A stretch of 64,000 nt of DNA. It comes from Microbacterium dextranolyticum. Lineage in GTDB: Bacteria > Actinomycetota > Actinomycetes > Actinomycetales > Microbacteriaceae. Position numbers and translations under genes: made by a program. The notes under the pieces are model-generated. The model saw nothing but the letters and a program-made list of their open reading frames with translations, was not told the origin of the DNA and ran no database searches. Location: positions 2,480,001-2,544,000 of the forward strand of contig NZ_JAFBBR010000001.1 in assembly GCF_016907295.1 (NCBI RefSeq), read 5' to 3'. Positions 9,548 through 18,228 of the stretch are shown here, one piece after another (the stretch's first letter is position 1; each line of letters begins with the position of its first letter).

Positions 9548-10848
9548 GCCTGTCCGAGATTCCCGAGGCCCTCGACGCGCTGCGCGCCGGCAAGCCCGTC
9601 ATCGTCGCCGACGACGAGAAGCGCGAGAACGAGGGCGACGTCATCCTGTCGGCGCAGCTCGCCACTCCCGAATGGCTGGCCTGGACCATTCGCTGGTCGA
9701 GCGGGTTCATCTGCGCCCCCATGCCCGCCGAATGGGCCGACCGGCTCGATCTGCCGCCCATGGTCGCGGTGAACGAGGACGCGCGCGGCACGGCCTACAC
9801 CGTGAGCGTCGACGCCGCCGACCGCGTGTCGACGGGCATCAGCGCGACCGACCGCTCGCACACGCTGAACGTCCTGGCCGACCCCGCCTCGACCCCCACG
9901 AGCGTGATCCGTCCCGGCCACATCCTGCCGCTGCGGGCCGTCGACGGGGGCGTCCGCGAACGCGCCGGACACACCGAGGCCGGTGTCGATCTCATGAAGC
10001 TCGCCGGTCTGCAGCCGGTCGCCGCGATCGGCGAGGTTGTCGCCGAGGACGGATCGATGATGCGTCTGCCGGCGCTGCTCGAGCTCGGCGAGCGCGAAGG
10101 CATCCCGGTCATCACGATCGAACAGCTCATCGCGTACCTCGACGAGCACGACGCCGACACCGGCGCGGACCGCCCGGACCACGGCGCGCGACGGCGCGTG
10201 AGCCTGCGCGCCGAGGCCCAGGTGCCCACCTCGCACGGCTCGTTCCGCTTTCTCGCGTACAAGGACCGCGTCACCGGCACCGATCACATCGCCGTCGTCT
10301 CGGGCGACCTGACCGAGGACGCCCCGCTCGTGCGGGTGCACTCGGAGTGCCTCACGGGTGAGGCGTTCGGTTCGCTCAAGTGCGAGTGCGGGCCGCAGCT
10401 GGACGCCGCTCTCGACGCGATCGAGCGCGATGGCGGCGTCGTCGTCTACATGCGCGGCCACGAGGGACGCGGGATCGGCCTCATCAACAAACTGCGCGCG
10501 TACAGCCTGCAGGAGCGCGGCCTCGACACCGTCGACGCGAACCTGGCGCTGGGCCTTCCGGCCGACGCCCGCGACTACGCCGCGGCGGCGGGGATCCTCG
10601 AAGACCTCGGCGTCGAGCGGATCCGCCTGCTCACCAACAACTCCGACAAGGTGAACCAGTTGCGCGCCCTGGGCCTCGACATCGTCGAGCAGGTGCCCCT
10701 GCTGGTCGGCGTCGGCCCCAACAACCACCAGTACCTCGAGACCAAGCGCGACCGGATGGGCCACATCATCGGCGCCGCGGAGCTCGACGCGGCCCTCGCC
10801 CACAGCACGGCCGCCCCGACGACCCACGACGAGAAGGAGCACGCATGA
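9544..10848 (+). CDS. ribBA: Fused 3,4-dihydroxy-2-butanone-4-phosphate synthase / GTP cyclohydrolase II
   Basis: A 434-residue fusion that supplies both precursors of riboflavin. The N-terminal RibB domain (about 1-200) has the acidic signature [10 protein letters not shown] at residues 23-32 and HTEAGVDL near 142. The C-terminal RibA domain has the zinc ligands C269, C280 and C282 in [17 protein letters not shown] and the catalytic region [10 protein letters not shown]. Such fusions are usual in Actinobacteria. The true start is the ATG at 9544, coupled to the ribE stop; the open frame extends further upstream, but only inside ribE. The last codons overlap ribH by four bases. Confidence 0.97.
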   Translation: MSLSEIPEALDALRAGKPVIVADDEKRENEGDVILSAQLATPEWLAWTIRWSSGFICAPMPAEWADRLDLPPMVAVNEDARGTAYTVSVDAADRVSTGISATDRSHTLNVLADPASTPTSVIRPGHILPLRAVDGGVRERAGHTEAGVDLMKLAGLQPVAAIGEVVAEDGSMMRLPALLELGEREGIPVITIEQLIAYLDEHDADTGADRPDHGARRRVSLRAEAQVPTSHGSFRFLAYKDRVTGTDHIAVVSGDLTEDAPLVRVHSECLTGEAFGSLKCECGPQLDAALDAIERDGGVVVYMRGHEGRGIGLINKLRAYSLQERGLDTVDANLALGLPADARDYAAAAGILEDLGVERIRLLTNNSDKVNQLRALGLDIVEQVPLLVGVGPNNHQYLETKRDRMGHIIGAAELDAALAHSTAAPTTHDEKEHA

Positions 10849-11318
10849 GCGGTCACGGAGCGCCCCAGACCCAGCCGATCGACGGGACGGGACTGCGCGT
10901 CGTCGTCATCGCGGGGCAGTGGCACGACGTCATCACCGACGGCCTGATCGCCGGCGCGGAGCGCGTGCTCGAGGCATCCGGCGCGTCGTGGCGTCTCGTC
11001 CGCGTTCCGGGATCGTTCGAGCTGCCCGTCGCGGCGAAGGCCGCGCTGGATGCCGGCGCGGACGCGGTCGTCGCGCTCGGCGTCATCATCCGCGGCGGCA
11101 CGCCGCACTTCGAGTTCGTCTCGTCGGCGGCCACCGACGGGTTGACGCGCGTCGCTCTGGATGCCGGCAAGCCGGTCGGCTTCGGGGTGCTGACCCTCGA
11201 CGACGAGCAGCAGGGCATCGATCGGGCCGGGCTCCCCGGTTCGACGGAGGACAAGGGCGCCGAGGCCGCCGACGCGGCCCTGCGCACCGCGCTCCTCCTG
11301 CGCGAACTGCGCGCCTGA
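10845..11318 (+). CDS. ribH: 6,7-dimethyl-8-ribityllumazine synthase
   Basis: A 157-residue subunit of the icosahedral enzyme that joins the RibD product (after dephosphorylation) with dihydroxybutanone phosphate. The signatures are [26 protein letters not shown] and [11 protein letters not shown], with the usual [11 protein letters not shown] loop near the C-terminus. The ATG at 10845 overlaps the ribBA stop, making it the last gene of a fully overlapping four-gene unit. A 67-nt palindrome follows 76 bp after the stop and may end the operon. Confidence 0.96.
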   Translation: MSGHGAPQTQPIDGTGLRVVVIAGQWHDVITDGLIAGAERVLEASGASWRLVRVPGSFELPVAAKAALDAGADAVVALGVIIRGGTPHFEFVSSAATDGLTRVALDAGKPVGFGVLTLDDEQQGIDRAGLPGSTEDKGAEAADAALRTALLLRELRA

Positions 11319-11394
11319 CCGCCTGACCGCCCCCGCTCCGCCCGCCTCCCCGCTCCGCCCCGGCCGGCCCGTTCTGCCCCGGCCTGCCGGGAGT

Positions 11395-11461
11395 CCCCGC
11401 GAGACCTCGCTTGTGTACGCTTTTTCGCTTCGAAACGTGACATAAGCGAGGTCTCGCGGGG
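11395..11461. repeat. 67-nt palindromic repeat element, copy 1
   Basis: Perfect 18-bp arms (CCCCGCGAGACCTCGCTT at 11395-11412 and its complement at 11444-11461) enclose a 31-nt loop. Copy 2 at 40239-40305 has the same length in the opposite orientation. Two arm positions differ between the copies, and both differ as base pairs (T-A to G-C and G-C to C-G). The loop ends ATGTCACG and AAGCGTACA are also shared. Confidence 0.9.
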
Positions 11462-11506
11462 TTTCGTGGGCCCGAATGAGGGGACGATGCGCGATGGGGT
11501 ATCAGC

Positions 11507-11512
11507 TAGACT
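11507..11512 (+). promoter_or_regulatory. -10 box TAGACT before the small membrane protein gene
   Basis: TAGACT ends 6 nt before ATG 11519, implying a leaderless mRNA. Confidence 0.65.
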
Positions 11513-11518
11513 GAAGGC

Positions 11519-11869
11519 ATGGAGATCCTGCGGCACGCTGTCGTCCTCGTCCACCTGACCGGTTTCGCGATCCTGTTCGGCGCCTGGGTCGTCGAGGCGG
11601 TCGGCCGCAAGCGCATCACGCGGCTCATGACGTGGGGCATGGTCATCGCGGCCGTCGCGGGCCTCGCTCTGGCCGCGCCGTGGGGCATCGAGTACTCCCT
11701 GAACTACACCAAGCTCGGCACGAAGCTCGTCGTCCTGCTCGCGATCGGCGCGGTCCTCGGCATCGGCACCGCCCGTCAGCGCAAGAGCGGCGCCGCCCCC
11801 GCGGCCCTGTTCTGGCTCGTGGGCATCCTGACCTTCCTCAACGCCGCGCTCGCCGTCCTCTGGCGCTGA
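11519..11869 (+). CDS. Small four-helix membrane protein of unknown function
   Basis: A 116-residue protein with four predicted membrane helices (about residues 7-24, 36-53, 66-84 and 94-112), short loops and a positively charged C-terminus. I do not recognise a named family. It has no signal peptide and no catalytic motif. The ATG lies 6 nt after TAGACT, so it probably makes a leaderless transcript independent of the rib operon and the downstream MHS transporter gene, from which it is separated by 204 bp with a second TAGACT box. Confidence 0.7.
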   Translation: MEILRHAVVLVHLTGFAILFGAWVVEAVGRKRITRLMTWGMVIAAVAGLALAAPWGIEYSLNYTKLGTKLVVLLAIGAVLGIGTARQRKSGAAPAALFWLVGILTFLNAALAVLWR

Positions 11870-11926
11870 CGGGCGCCGCCCCCGCCCGGCGCCGCCGGTG
11901 CGGGGCACCCGCCCGCCGACCGGGCG

Positions 11927-11932
11927 TAGACT
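11927..11932 (+). promoter_or_regulatory. -10 box TAGACT upstream of the MHS transporter
   Basis: TAGACT stands 141 nt before the ATG at 12074, so this gene would have a long leader, unlike its neighbour. No structured leader was recognised. Confidence 0.4.
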
Positions 11933-12073
11933 GAACCCCTTGCGCCGCGAACCTGTCGGCGCCCCGGTGACCTCACAGCTGCGGCGTCCGCTGCACGCAC
12001 CCCTGCACGGCACGCCCCGCGCCGGACCGTCCCACGAGGACCTTCGATATCCATCGATAGGCAGTAGTTCCGC

Positions 12074-13462
12074 ATGTCCTCCACGGCAGTATCCGCCCCC
12101 GTCAACTCCCGCTCGCGTGTCATCACCGCGAGCCTCGTCGGCACCACGATCGAGTTCTACGACTTCTACGTCTACGCGACCGCCGCCGTCCTGGTCTTCC
12201 CGGCCCTCTTCTTCCCGACCGGCAACGACACGACCGCTCTCCTGGCGTCGTTCACCGTCTTCGGCGCGGCGATGATCGCCCGGCCCATCGGCGCCGTCGT
12301 CTTCGGCCACTTCGGCGACCGGTTCGGGCGCAAGGCGACGCTCGTCACGTCGCTGCTCGTGATGGGCATCGCGACCTTCCTGATCGGCTGCCTGCCCACG
12401 TTCCACGACATCGGCTGGTGGGCGGCCCTGCTCCTGCTGCTCCTGCGCCTGTTCCAGGGCTTCGCCCTCGGCGGCGAGTGGTCCGGTGCCGCCCTGGTGG
12501 CGACCGAGAACGCCCCGAAGGGCAAGCGCGCCTGGTACGGCACGTTCCCGCAGCTGGGTGCGCCGATCGGCTTCATCATCGCGAACGCGCTGTTCCTCGT
12601 GATCAACTTCGCCCTCCCCCACCCCGACGGTCCGGCGCAGAAATCCGAGGCGTTCCTCGCGTGGGGCTGGCGTGTGCCCTTCCTCTTCTCCGCGGTGATG
12701 GTGATCATCGGCCTGTGGGTGCGCCTGAAGCTCGTCGAGTCGCAGACCTTCACCCAGGCCGAGCAGAAAGGTGCGATCCGCAGATTCCCGCTCGGCGAGG
12801 TCGTCCGTCGCCACTGGAAGAACCTGATCCTGGGCACGTTCATCATGCTGGCGACGTACGTGCTCTTCTACCTGATGACGAGCTTCACCCTCGCCTACGG
12901 CACGAAGCCGGCGGATGCCGCAGTTCCCGGCCTCGGGTTCGGCTACACCGACTTCGTCATCATGCAGATCGTCGGTGTCGTGTTCTTCGGCATCTTCACA
13001 CTGCTGTCCGGCCCGATCGCCGATGCCGTCGGACGCAAGAAGCTGCTGATCTGGGTGACGGCGCTGATCGCGGCGCTCGGCGTGACGTTCAACATCTTCC
13101 TGCTGCCGCACACCGATCCGAAGTTCACCGGCGCACTCGTGCAGGGATTCCTTGTCGTCGGCTTCATGCTGATGGGCGCGACCTTCGGCCCCATGGGCGC
13201 CGTACTGCCCGAGCTGTTCCCGACGAACGTGCGCTACACCGGCTCGGCGATCGCCTACAACGTCTCGTCCATCCTCGGCGCCGCCGTCGCCCCGTCGATC
13301 GCCCTGGGCCTGTGGGCCGCAGCGGACGGACAGCCCTGGCTCGTCGGGGTCTACCTGACCGGGTCGGCGGTGCTGACCCTCATCGCCCTCGTGCTCTCAC
13401 GCGAGACCCGCGACGTCGATTACGAGACCGACATCGGTCTCGGCGCCACCGGCTCGCTCTGA
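12074..13462 (+). CDS. MHS-family major facilitator transporter
   Basis: A 462-residue permease with twelve predicted membrane helices. It belongs to the metabolite:proton symporter branch of the major facilitator superfamily: GTTIEFYDFYVYATAA is the typical first helix, and FGHFGDRFGRKA is the MFS loop motif between helices 2 and 3, followed by RLFQGFALGGEWSGA. Members take up carboxylates, shikimate, proline or betaine by proton symport; the substrate cannot be fixed here. Its neighbours (a small membrane protein and a LacI regulator) give no strong clue. A hairpin terminator follows 10 bp after the stop. Confidence 0.88.
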   Translation: MSSTAVSAPVNSRSRVITASLVGTTIEFYDFYVYATAAVLVFPALFFPTGNDTTALLASFTVFGAAMIARPIGAVVFGHFGDRFGRKATLVTSLLVMGIATFLIGCLPTFHDIGWWAALLLLLLRLFQGFALGGEWSGAALVATENAPKGKRAWYGTFPQLGAPIGFIIANALFLVINFALPHPDGPAQKSEAFLAWGWRVPFLFSAVMVIIGLWVRLKLVESQTFTQAEQKGAIRRFPLGEVVRRHWKNLILGTFIMLATYVLFYLMTSFTLAYGTKPADAAVPGLGFGYTDFVIMQIVGVVFFGIFTLLSGPIADAVGRKKLLIWVTALIAALGVTFNIFLLPHTDPKFTGALVQGFLVVGFMLMGATFGPMGAVLPELFPTNVRYTGSAIAYNVSSILGAAVAPSIALGLWAAADGQPWLVGVYLTGSAVLTLIALVLSRETRDVDYETDIGLGATGSL

Positions 13463-13472
13463 CGAAGCGGTG

Positions 13473-13511
13473 AGCGGATGCCTCGGGGAGTCACTCTCCG
13501 GGGCATCCGCT
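13473..13511 (+). terminator. Hairpin terminator after the MHS transporter
   Basis: AGCGGATGCC (13473-13482) pairs with GGCATCCGCT (13502-13511), with extra pairing of GGGAG with CTCCC-type bases inside. The 3' side reads TGTCTCT with no long T run, as is common in high-GC genomes. Confidence 0.6.
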
Positions 13512-13586
13512 GTCTCTGAATCGAGCACGGGGAGAGCATGGGTAGAGTCGGAGCGACCCGTCCCTCTCTGCCAGATTGTGTGATCG

Positions 13587-14627
13587 ATGCCACCCAGCGA
13601 TGCCGCGACTCCGGGTCGGCGCCCGCGCGCGACGATGAAGGATGTCGCGGCCCTGGCCCGTGTCGGCACGAAGACGGTCTCGCGCGTCATCAATGCCGAG
13701 CCGAACGTGTCGGCGGCCACCGCCGAGCGCGTCTGGTCGGCCGTCCGCGCGCTCGACTACCACGTCGACCTGCAGGCGGGCAGCCTGCGCCGGGCGAGCG
13801 GGCGCACGCGCACTCTGGGGCTGCTGCTGAGCAGCATCGACAACCCGTTCGCCTCGGCGATCAGTCGCGCGGTCGAAGACGCAGCCCTGCCGCGCGAGGT
13901 CTCGGTGTTCGCCTCGAGCCTCGACGACGATGCGCAGCGCGAGGAGGCGGCGGTGGGTGCCTTCCTGCGTCGACGCGTGGATGGGCTCATCCTCACGACG
14001 ATGTCGCGCAGCGCCGCCTATCTCTTGCCGACGATCCAGCGCGGCACCCCCGTCGTCTTCGTGGACCGCGAACCCGTCGGCATCGATGCCGACGTCGTCA
14101 CCAGCGACAACCGCGCGGGAGCGCGGCGCGCCGCCCGCCATCTCGCCGCGCACGGCCACCGCCGGATCGTCGCCCTGATCGACCGTCTCGACATCCAGAC
14201 CGCGACGGAGCGACGAGACGGCTTCGTCGAGGGGCTGACATCGGCGGATTCGGTGAGGGCGACCATCATCGATGGGCTGCACGATTCCGAGGGAGCCGAG
14301 CGGGCCCTCGGCGAACTGCTGGCGGGAGAGGACCCGCCGACCGCCGTCTTCGGCGGCCAGAACCTCATCACCGTGGGCGCACTCCGGGCGCTCCGCGCCC
14401 GCGGACTGCAGCGCAGCGTCGCGCTCGTCGGCTTCGACGATGTGCCCCTGGGAGACCTGCTCGAGCCCGGCGTGACCGTGATCCGGCAGCACCCGCAGCG
14501 CATCGGCGCGATCGCCGCCGACCGGGTCTTCGCGCGGATCGACGGCGACGACTCCGCCCCGGTGCGCATCGTCGTTCCCACGGAGCTCATCGCGCGCGGC
14601 AGCGGCGAGATCATCGCGCCGCGCTGA
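13587..14627 (+). CDS. LacI-family transcriptional regulator
   Basis: A 346-residue repressor-type protein. The N-terminal helix-turn-helix (about residues 16-62) reads MKDVAALARVGTKTVSRVIN and includes the hinge, followed by a periplasmic-binding-protein-like effector domain (GLLLSSIDNPF at about 78). It lies directly upstream of a GH32 fructan hydrolase gene, with two perfect 14-bp palindromes in the gap, so it most likely represses that gene until a fructose-type sugar binds. The effector is inferred from the neighbour only. The ATG at 13587 gives a short N-terminal arm (PPSDAATPGRRPRAT); an internal ATG at 13635 would begin exactly at the HTH. Confidence 0.92.
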   Translation: MPPSDAATPGRRPRATMKDVAALARVGTKTVSRVINAEPNVSAATAERVWSAVRALDYHVDLQAGSLRRASGRTRTLGLLLSSIDNPFASAISRAVEDAALPREVSVFASSLDDDAQREEAAVGAFLRRRVDGLILTTMSRSAAYLLPTIQRGTPVVFVDREPVGIDADVVTSDNRAGARRAARHLAAHGHRRIVALIDRLDIQTATERRDGFVEGLTSADSVRATIIDGLHDSEGAERALGELLAGEDPPTAVFGGQNLITVGALRALRARGLQRSVALVGFDDVPLGDLLEPGVTVIRQHPQRIGAIAADRVFARIDGDDSAPVRIVVPTELIARGSGEIIAPR

Positions 14628-14649
14628 ACAGCCTTCTCGACGACATCTC

Positions 14650-14663
14650 TGACATCGATGTCA
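14650..14663. promoter_or_regulatory. LacI-type operator O1
   Basis: TGACATCGATGTCA is a perfect 14-bp palindrome, part of the 16-bp CTGACATCGATGTCAG. It has the central CG typical of LacI-family sites and lies just upstream of the -35 box of the GH32 gene. Confidence 0.85.
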
Positions 14664-14681
14664 GGGATGCACGGCGAGTGC

Positions 14682-14710
14682 TTGCGCACCTCCGTGGAAA
14701 CTCATAACAT
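14682..14710 (+). promoter_or_regulatory. Promoter of the GH32 gene
   Basis: TTGCGC (14682-14687), a 17-bp spacer and TAACAT (14705-14710). It lies between two identical operators. A weaker inverted repeat, ACATTG/CAATGT (14707-14722), overlaps the -10 box and start site. Confidence 0.6.
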
Positions 14711-14727
14711 TGCCGTCAATGTACGGC

Positions 14728-14741
14728 TGACATCGATGTCA
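14728..14741. promoter_or_regulatory. LacI-type operator O2
   Basis: A second perfect copy of TGACATCGATGTCA, 78 bp after O1 and about 18 bp after the -10 box. Two sites around one promoter suggest cooperative binding or looping by the tetrameric or dimeric repressor. Confidence 0.85.
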
Positions 14742-14769
14742 CCACGATGCGCGACGAAGGGCTGACACA

Positions 14770-17700
14770 GTGCACCTCACTCATGGACGATCGGCACGAC
14801 CCCGGCACACCCGGCTGCGCCGACTGCTCTCGATCGCCGCGGCCATCGGCCTCGCCGCCGCGGTGCAGGTCGCCTCGCCCGCGCACAGCGACGAGATCGA
14901 CCCCGCCCAGCAGCAGTACCGGCCGCTCATCCACTTCACCCCCGAGACGAACTGGATGAACGATCCGAACGGCATGGTCTACGTCGACGGCACGTATCAC
15001 CTGTTCTTCCAGCACAACCCGTCGGGCACCCGCTGGGGCAACATGAGCTGGGGCCACGCGACGTCGACAGACCTGCTCACCTGGACCGAGCAGCCTCTCG
15101 CGATCCCGCAGACGTTCGACGACTCCGGTCAGGCGATCGAGGACATCTTCTCGGGCTCGATCGTCGTCGACGAGAACAACACCTCCGGATTCGGAACGCC
15201 CGGCGGGCCGGCTCCGCTCGTCGCGGTGTACACCTCGGCCTACACCCCTCAGCATCCGCAGTACCCGGGCATCCAGGCCCAGTCGCTCGCCTACAGCCTC
15301 GACGAGGGTGAGACGTGGACGAAGTACGCGCACAACCCGGTGCTCAACCGCAACTCGCAGAACTTCCGCGACCCGAAGGTGTTCCGCTACGACGGCCCGA
15401 GCGGTTCGTACTGGGTCATGGTCGCCGTCGAAGCCACCGAGCACCGTGTCGTGCTCTCCCGCAGCGACGACCTGCGCACCTGGACCCACCTGTCCGACTT
15501 CGGCCCCGCCAACTCCGTCGCGGGCATCTGGGAATGCCCCGACCTCTTCTCCCTCCCCGTCGACGGCGACCCGGCCCACCGCAAATGGGTCATGGTCGTC
15601 AACCTGAACCCGGGCGGCGTGGCCGGCGGAAGCGCGGGCCAGTACTTCGTCGGCGACTTCGACGGCACGACGTTCACGAGCGAGTCGACCGTCACCGGCG
15701 ACGCGCTCCCCACGGGGCACGTCTTCGCCGACTTCGAGCACGGCTACGGCGACTGGACCGTGAACAACGAACCCGGCAACGGGAAGAACGGGCCCTTCGG
15801 CACCGATCCCGCGCACGGCGCCCTCGACGGGCAGAGCCCCGTCTCGGGCTTCATCGGGTCGGGGCTCGTCAACGGGTTCAACGACGGCGACTGGCCCGTG
15901 GGCACGATGTCGTCGCCGACGTTCACGATCGACGACGACTTCGTGAACCTGCTCGTCGGCGGCGGCAACCACCCGCACGTCACCGGCACCCAGTTGTCGA
16001 ACGACCCGCCGGCGGGGCGCACGCTGTTCGACTTCGAGCTGCCGGACGGCGAGACCCTCGCCGACTCGGGGTGGACCGTGACGGGCGACTTCGCCACCGA
16101 GCCCTGGCGGAACCCGTCGACCTCCGGCGGCGACTACTACCTCGGCGCCAAGCGGATCAACACCTGGGAGGGTGGCCAGCACGGCGACGACAACCAGGGC
16201 GAGCTCACCTCTCCCGCCTTCACGATCGACGGGCGAAACATCTCCTTCCTGATCGGCGGCGGCGCGCGCACCGACGGCACGCTCGAAGCGCAGCTGCTCG
16301 TCGACGGCGAGGTCGTGCGCACCCAGACCGGACCGCAGTCGGGTCAGCTCAACTGGCGCGGATGGAACGTCGCGGAGTTCGCCGGCCGCTCCGCACAGAT
16401 CCGGATCGTCGACCACGCGACCGGCGGGTGGGGCCACCTCACCTTCGACCACGTGGTCATGGGCGACGCGCCCGCCGTCCCCCGCTCGAGCGAGACCTCG
16501 GTCAATCTCGTCGTCGACGGCGAGGTGGTCCGCAGCGCAACCGGCGCCGACAGCGAGACCCTCGACTGGACGAGCTGGAACGTGCGCGAGTTCCGGGGCC
16601 GGCAGGCCCACATCGAGGTCATCGACAACAACCGGTTCGGGTGGGGCCACATCCTGCTCGATCAGGTCATGTTCTCGCCCGAGGCGGCCGGCACGCGCCT
16701 CGAGGGCTACGACTGGCTCGACTGGGGCCGCGACTACTACGCCGGCGTCTCGTACTCGGGAGCGCCCACGTCGGGCAGGATCATGCAGGCCTGGATGAAC
16801 AACTGGAACTACGCCGAAGACATCCCCACCTCGACCTGGCGCAGCTCGATGGCACTGCCGCGCGAGGTGACGCTGGTCACGACGCCCCGCGGCCCGCGGC
16901 TGGCGCAGAAGCCGGTCGCCCAGGTGCAGGACCAGCTCGACACCTCTCGCGCCCAGACTCGATCGGGCATCGTGCTCGACGGCGCACAGGGCGGTTCGGT
17001 GGACCTCGGCGACCTCCGCGCGACGACGGCGCGCGTCGATGTCGTGCTGACGCCCGGCGCGACGGGTCGTTCGGGCATCACCGTCTTCGGCGATGACACG
17101 AGCGGCACGCACATCGGGTACGACAGCGACACCGGGCGCGTGTTCGTCGACCGCCGCACCTCGGGCGTGACCGATTTCAACGGTTCGTTCGCGTCGATCG
17201 AGGATGCCCCGGTCGCACTCGCACCCGACGGAACGGTGACCTTCGAGCTCTACCTCGATCGCGCATCCGTCGAGCTCTTCACCGACGGTGGACGGATGAC
17301 GATCACCGATCAGGTCTTCCCCCACGAGGGAGCCGACAGGATCACGGCGTGGGCCGACGGCGGCAGCGCGACACTCTCGCGTATCACCGTGACACCGCTG
17401 CGCGCCACGATGTGGAAGCCTCCGGTCACCGCCGCGCCCGTCGTCACGCCGCACGTGTCGGGCACCGCCGGCGCGAACGGCTGGTACACCTCGGACGTCG
17501 CCGCGCAGTGGTCGGTGACCGGCGACGGCACGCTCACAACCGAGGGATGCCAGGAGACGACCGTCACCGCCGATACGACCGGCACGACACTGCCCTGTCG
17601 CGCCACGAACGAGGCGGGCACCACAACCGGCGACGTCGTCGTGATGCGAGATGCCACACCGCCCGTGCTCGCACTGACCGGCGGCCCCGCCGATGGCGCG

Positions 17701-18090
17701 GCGTACGGCCCCGGGGAGGTCCCCGCGATCCCGGCGTGCGTCGCCTCCGACGCGACCAGCGGTCTGGCCGGTGCGTGCGAGATCTCCGGCTACGAGACGA
17801 AGGCCGGCTCGCACGTCCTCACGGCACGCGCCGCGGATGCCGCGGGGAACACGACCACGGTGAGCCGCGCGTACACCGTGACAGCCGCATCCCCCGAGCC
17901 GGGCTCCGGTTCGGCCTCGGGCTCGACCACCGGTTCGACGGCGCAGGTCGCCGCGGACCGCTCCGACCCGAACCTGGCGACGACCGGCGGCGAGGACGTC
18001 GTCGTGCGCGCCGCCGCGTTGCTGGGCCTGCTCGCACTTCTGGCCGGGTCCACGATGACCCTCCTGCGTCGGCGTCGCCGCGACGCCTGA
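14770..18090 (+). CDS. Secreted, wall-anchored GH32 fructan hydrolase (levanase/inulinase type)
   Basis: A 1106-residue exoenzyme that should split beta-fructans or sucrose-type sugars outside the cell. GTG 14770 gives a signal peptide (RLRRLL, hydrophobic core, cleavage after about residue 40). The GH32 signatures are NWMNDPNG with nucleophile D65, FRDPK with D201, and WECPDLF with acid/base E255. The propeller is interrupted at about residues 315-637 by an insert built from related beta-sandwich modules, one nested inside another. The GH32 beta-sandwich follows, then an Ig-like domain (about 880-1030), a Ser/Gly/Thr linker, LATTG at 1069-1073, a membrane helix and RRRRR. That tail fits class E sortase anchoring. 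LacI control is likely. Levan versus inulin preference is not readable. Confidence 0.9.
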   Translation: MHLTHGRSARPRHTRLRRLLSIAAAIGLAAAVQVASPAHSDEIDPAQQQYRPLIHFTPETNWMNDPNGMVYVDGTYHLFFQHNPSGTRWGNMSWGHATSTDLLTWTEQPLAIPQTFDDSGQAIEDIFSGSIVVDENNTSGFGTPGGPAPLVAVYTSAYTPQHPQYPGIQAQSLAYSLDEGETWTKYAHNPVLNRNSQNFRDPKVFRYDGPSGSYWVMVAVEATEHRVVLSRSDDLRTWTHLSDFGPANSVAGIWECPDLFSLPVDGDPAHRKWVMVVNLNPGGVAGGSAGQYFVGDFDGTTFTSESTVTGDALPTGHVFADFEHGYGDWTVNNEPGNGKNGPFGTDPAHGALDGQSPVSGFIGSGLVNGFNDGDWPVGTMSSPTFTIDDDFVNLLVGGGNHPHVTGTQLSNDPPAGRTLFDFELPDGETLADSGWTVTGDFATEPWRNPSTSGGDYYLGAKRINTWEGGQHGDDNQGELTSPAFTIDGRNISFLIGGGARTDGTLEAQLLVDGEVVRTQTGPQSGQLNWRGWNVAEFAGRSAQIRIVDHATGGWGHLTFDHVVMGDAPAVPRSSETSVNLVVDGEVVRSATGADSETLDWTSWNVREFRGRQAHIEVIDNNRFGWGHILLDQVMFSPEAAGTRLEGYDWLDWGRDYYAGVSYSGAPTSGRIMQAWMNNWNYAEDIPTSTWRSSMALPREVTLVTTPRGPRLAQKPVAQVQDQLDTSRAQTRSGIVLDGAQGGSVDLGDLRATTARVDVVLTPGATGRSGITVFGDDTSGTHIGYDSDTGRVFVDRRTSGVTDFNGSFASIEDAPVALAPDGTVTFELYLDRASVELFTDGGRMTITDQVFPHEGADRITAWADGGSATLSRITVTPLRATMWKPPVTAAPVVTPHVSGTAGANGWYTSDVAAQWSVTGDGTLTTEGCQETTVTADTTGTTLPCRATNEAGTTTGDVVVMRDATPPVLALTGGPADGAAYGPGEVPAIPACVASDATSGLAGACEISGYETKAGSHVLTARAADAAGNTTTVSRAYTVTAASPEPGSGSASGSTTGSTAQVAADRSDPNLATTGGEDVVVRAAALLGLLALLAGSTMTLLRRRRRDA

Positions 18091-18091
18091 T

Positions 18092-18141
18092 CCGGATGAA
18101 AGGGGAGAGCCGTCGCGCGACGGATCTCCCCTTTCATCCGG
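18092..18141 (+). terminator. Long hairpin terminator after the GH32 gene
   Basis: Arms starting at CCGGATGAAAGGGGAGA (18092-18108) and ending at 18141 pair over 17 bp; the inner part CCGTCG/CGACGG closes a two-base loop. It begins one base after the GH32 stop and should end that transcript. Confidence 0.8.
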
Positions 18142-18228
18142 GCGAACACGGGGCGCGCCGCGTGGATTCGACGCCCAGGAAATCGGACGAAGATAGAGGC
18201 AGCCCCACCGTTTCCGCAGAAAGCCGTC

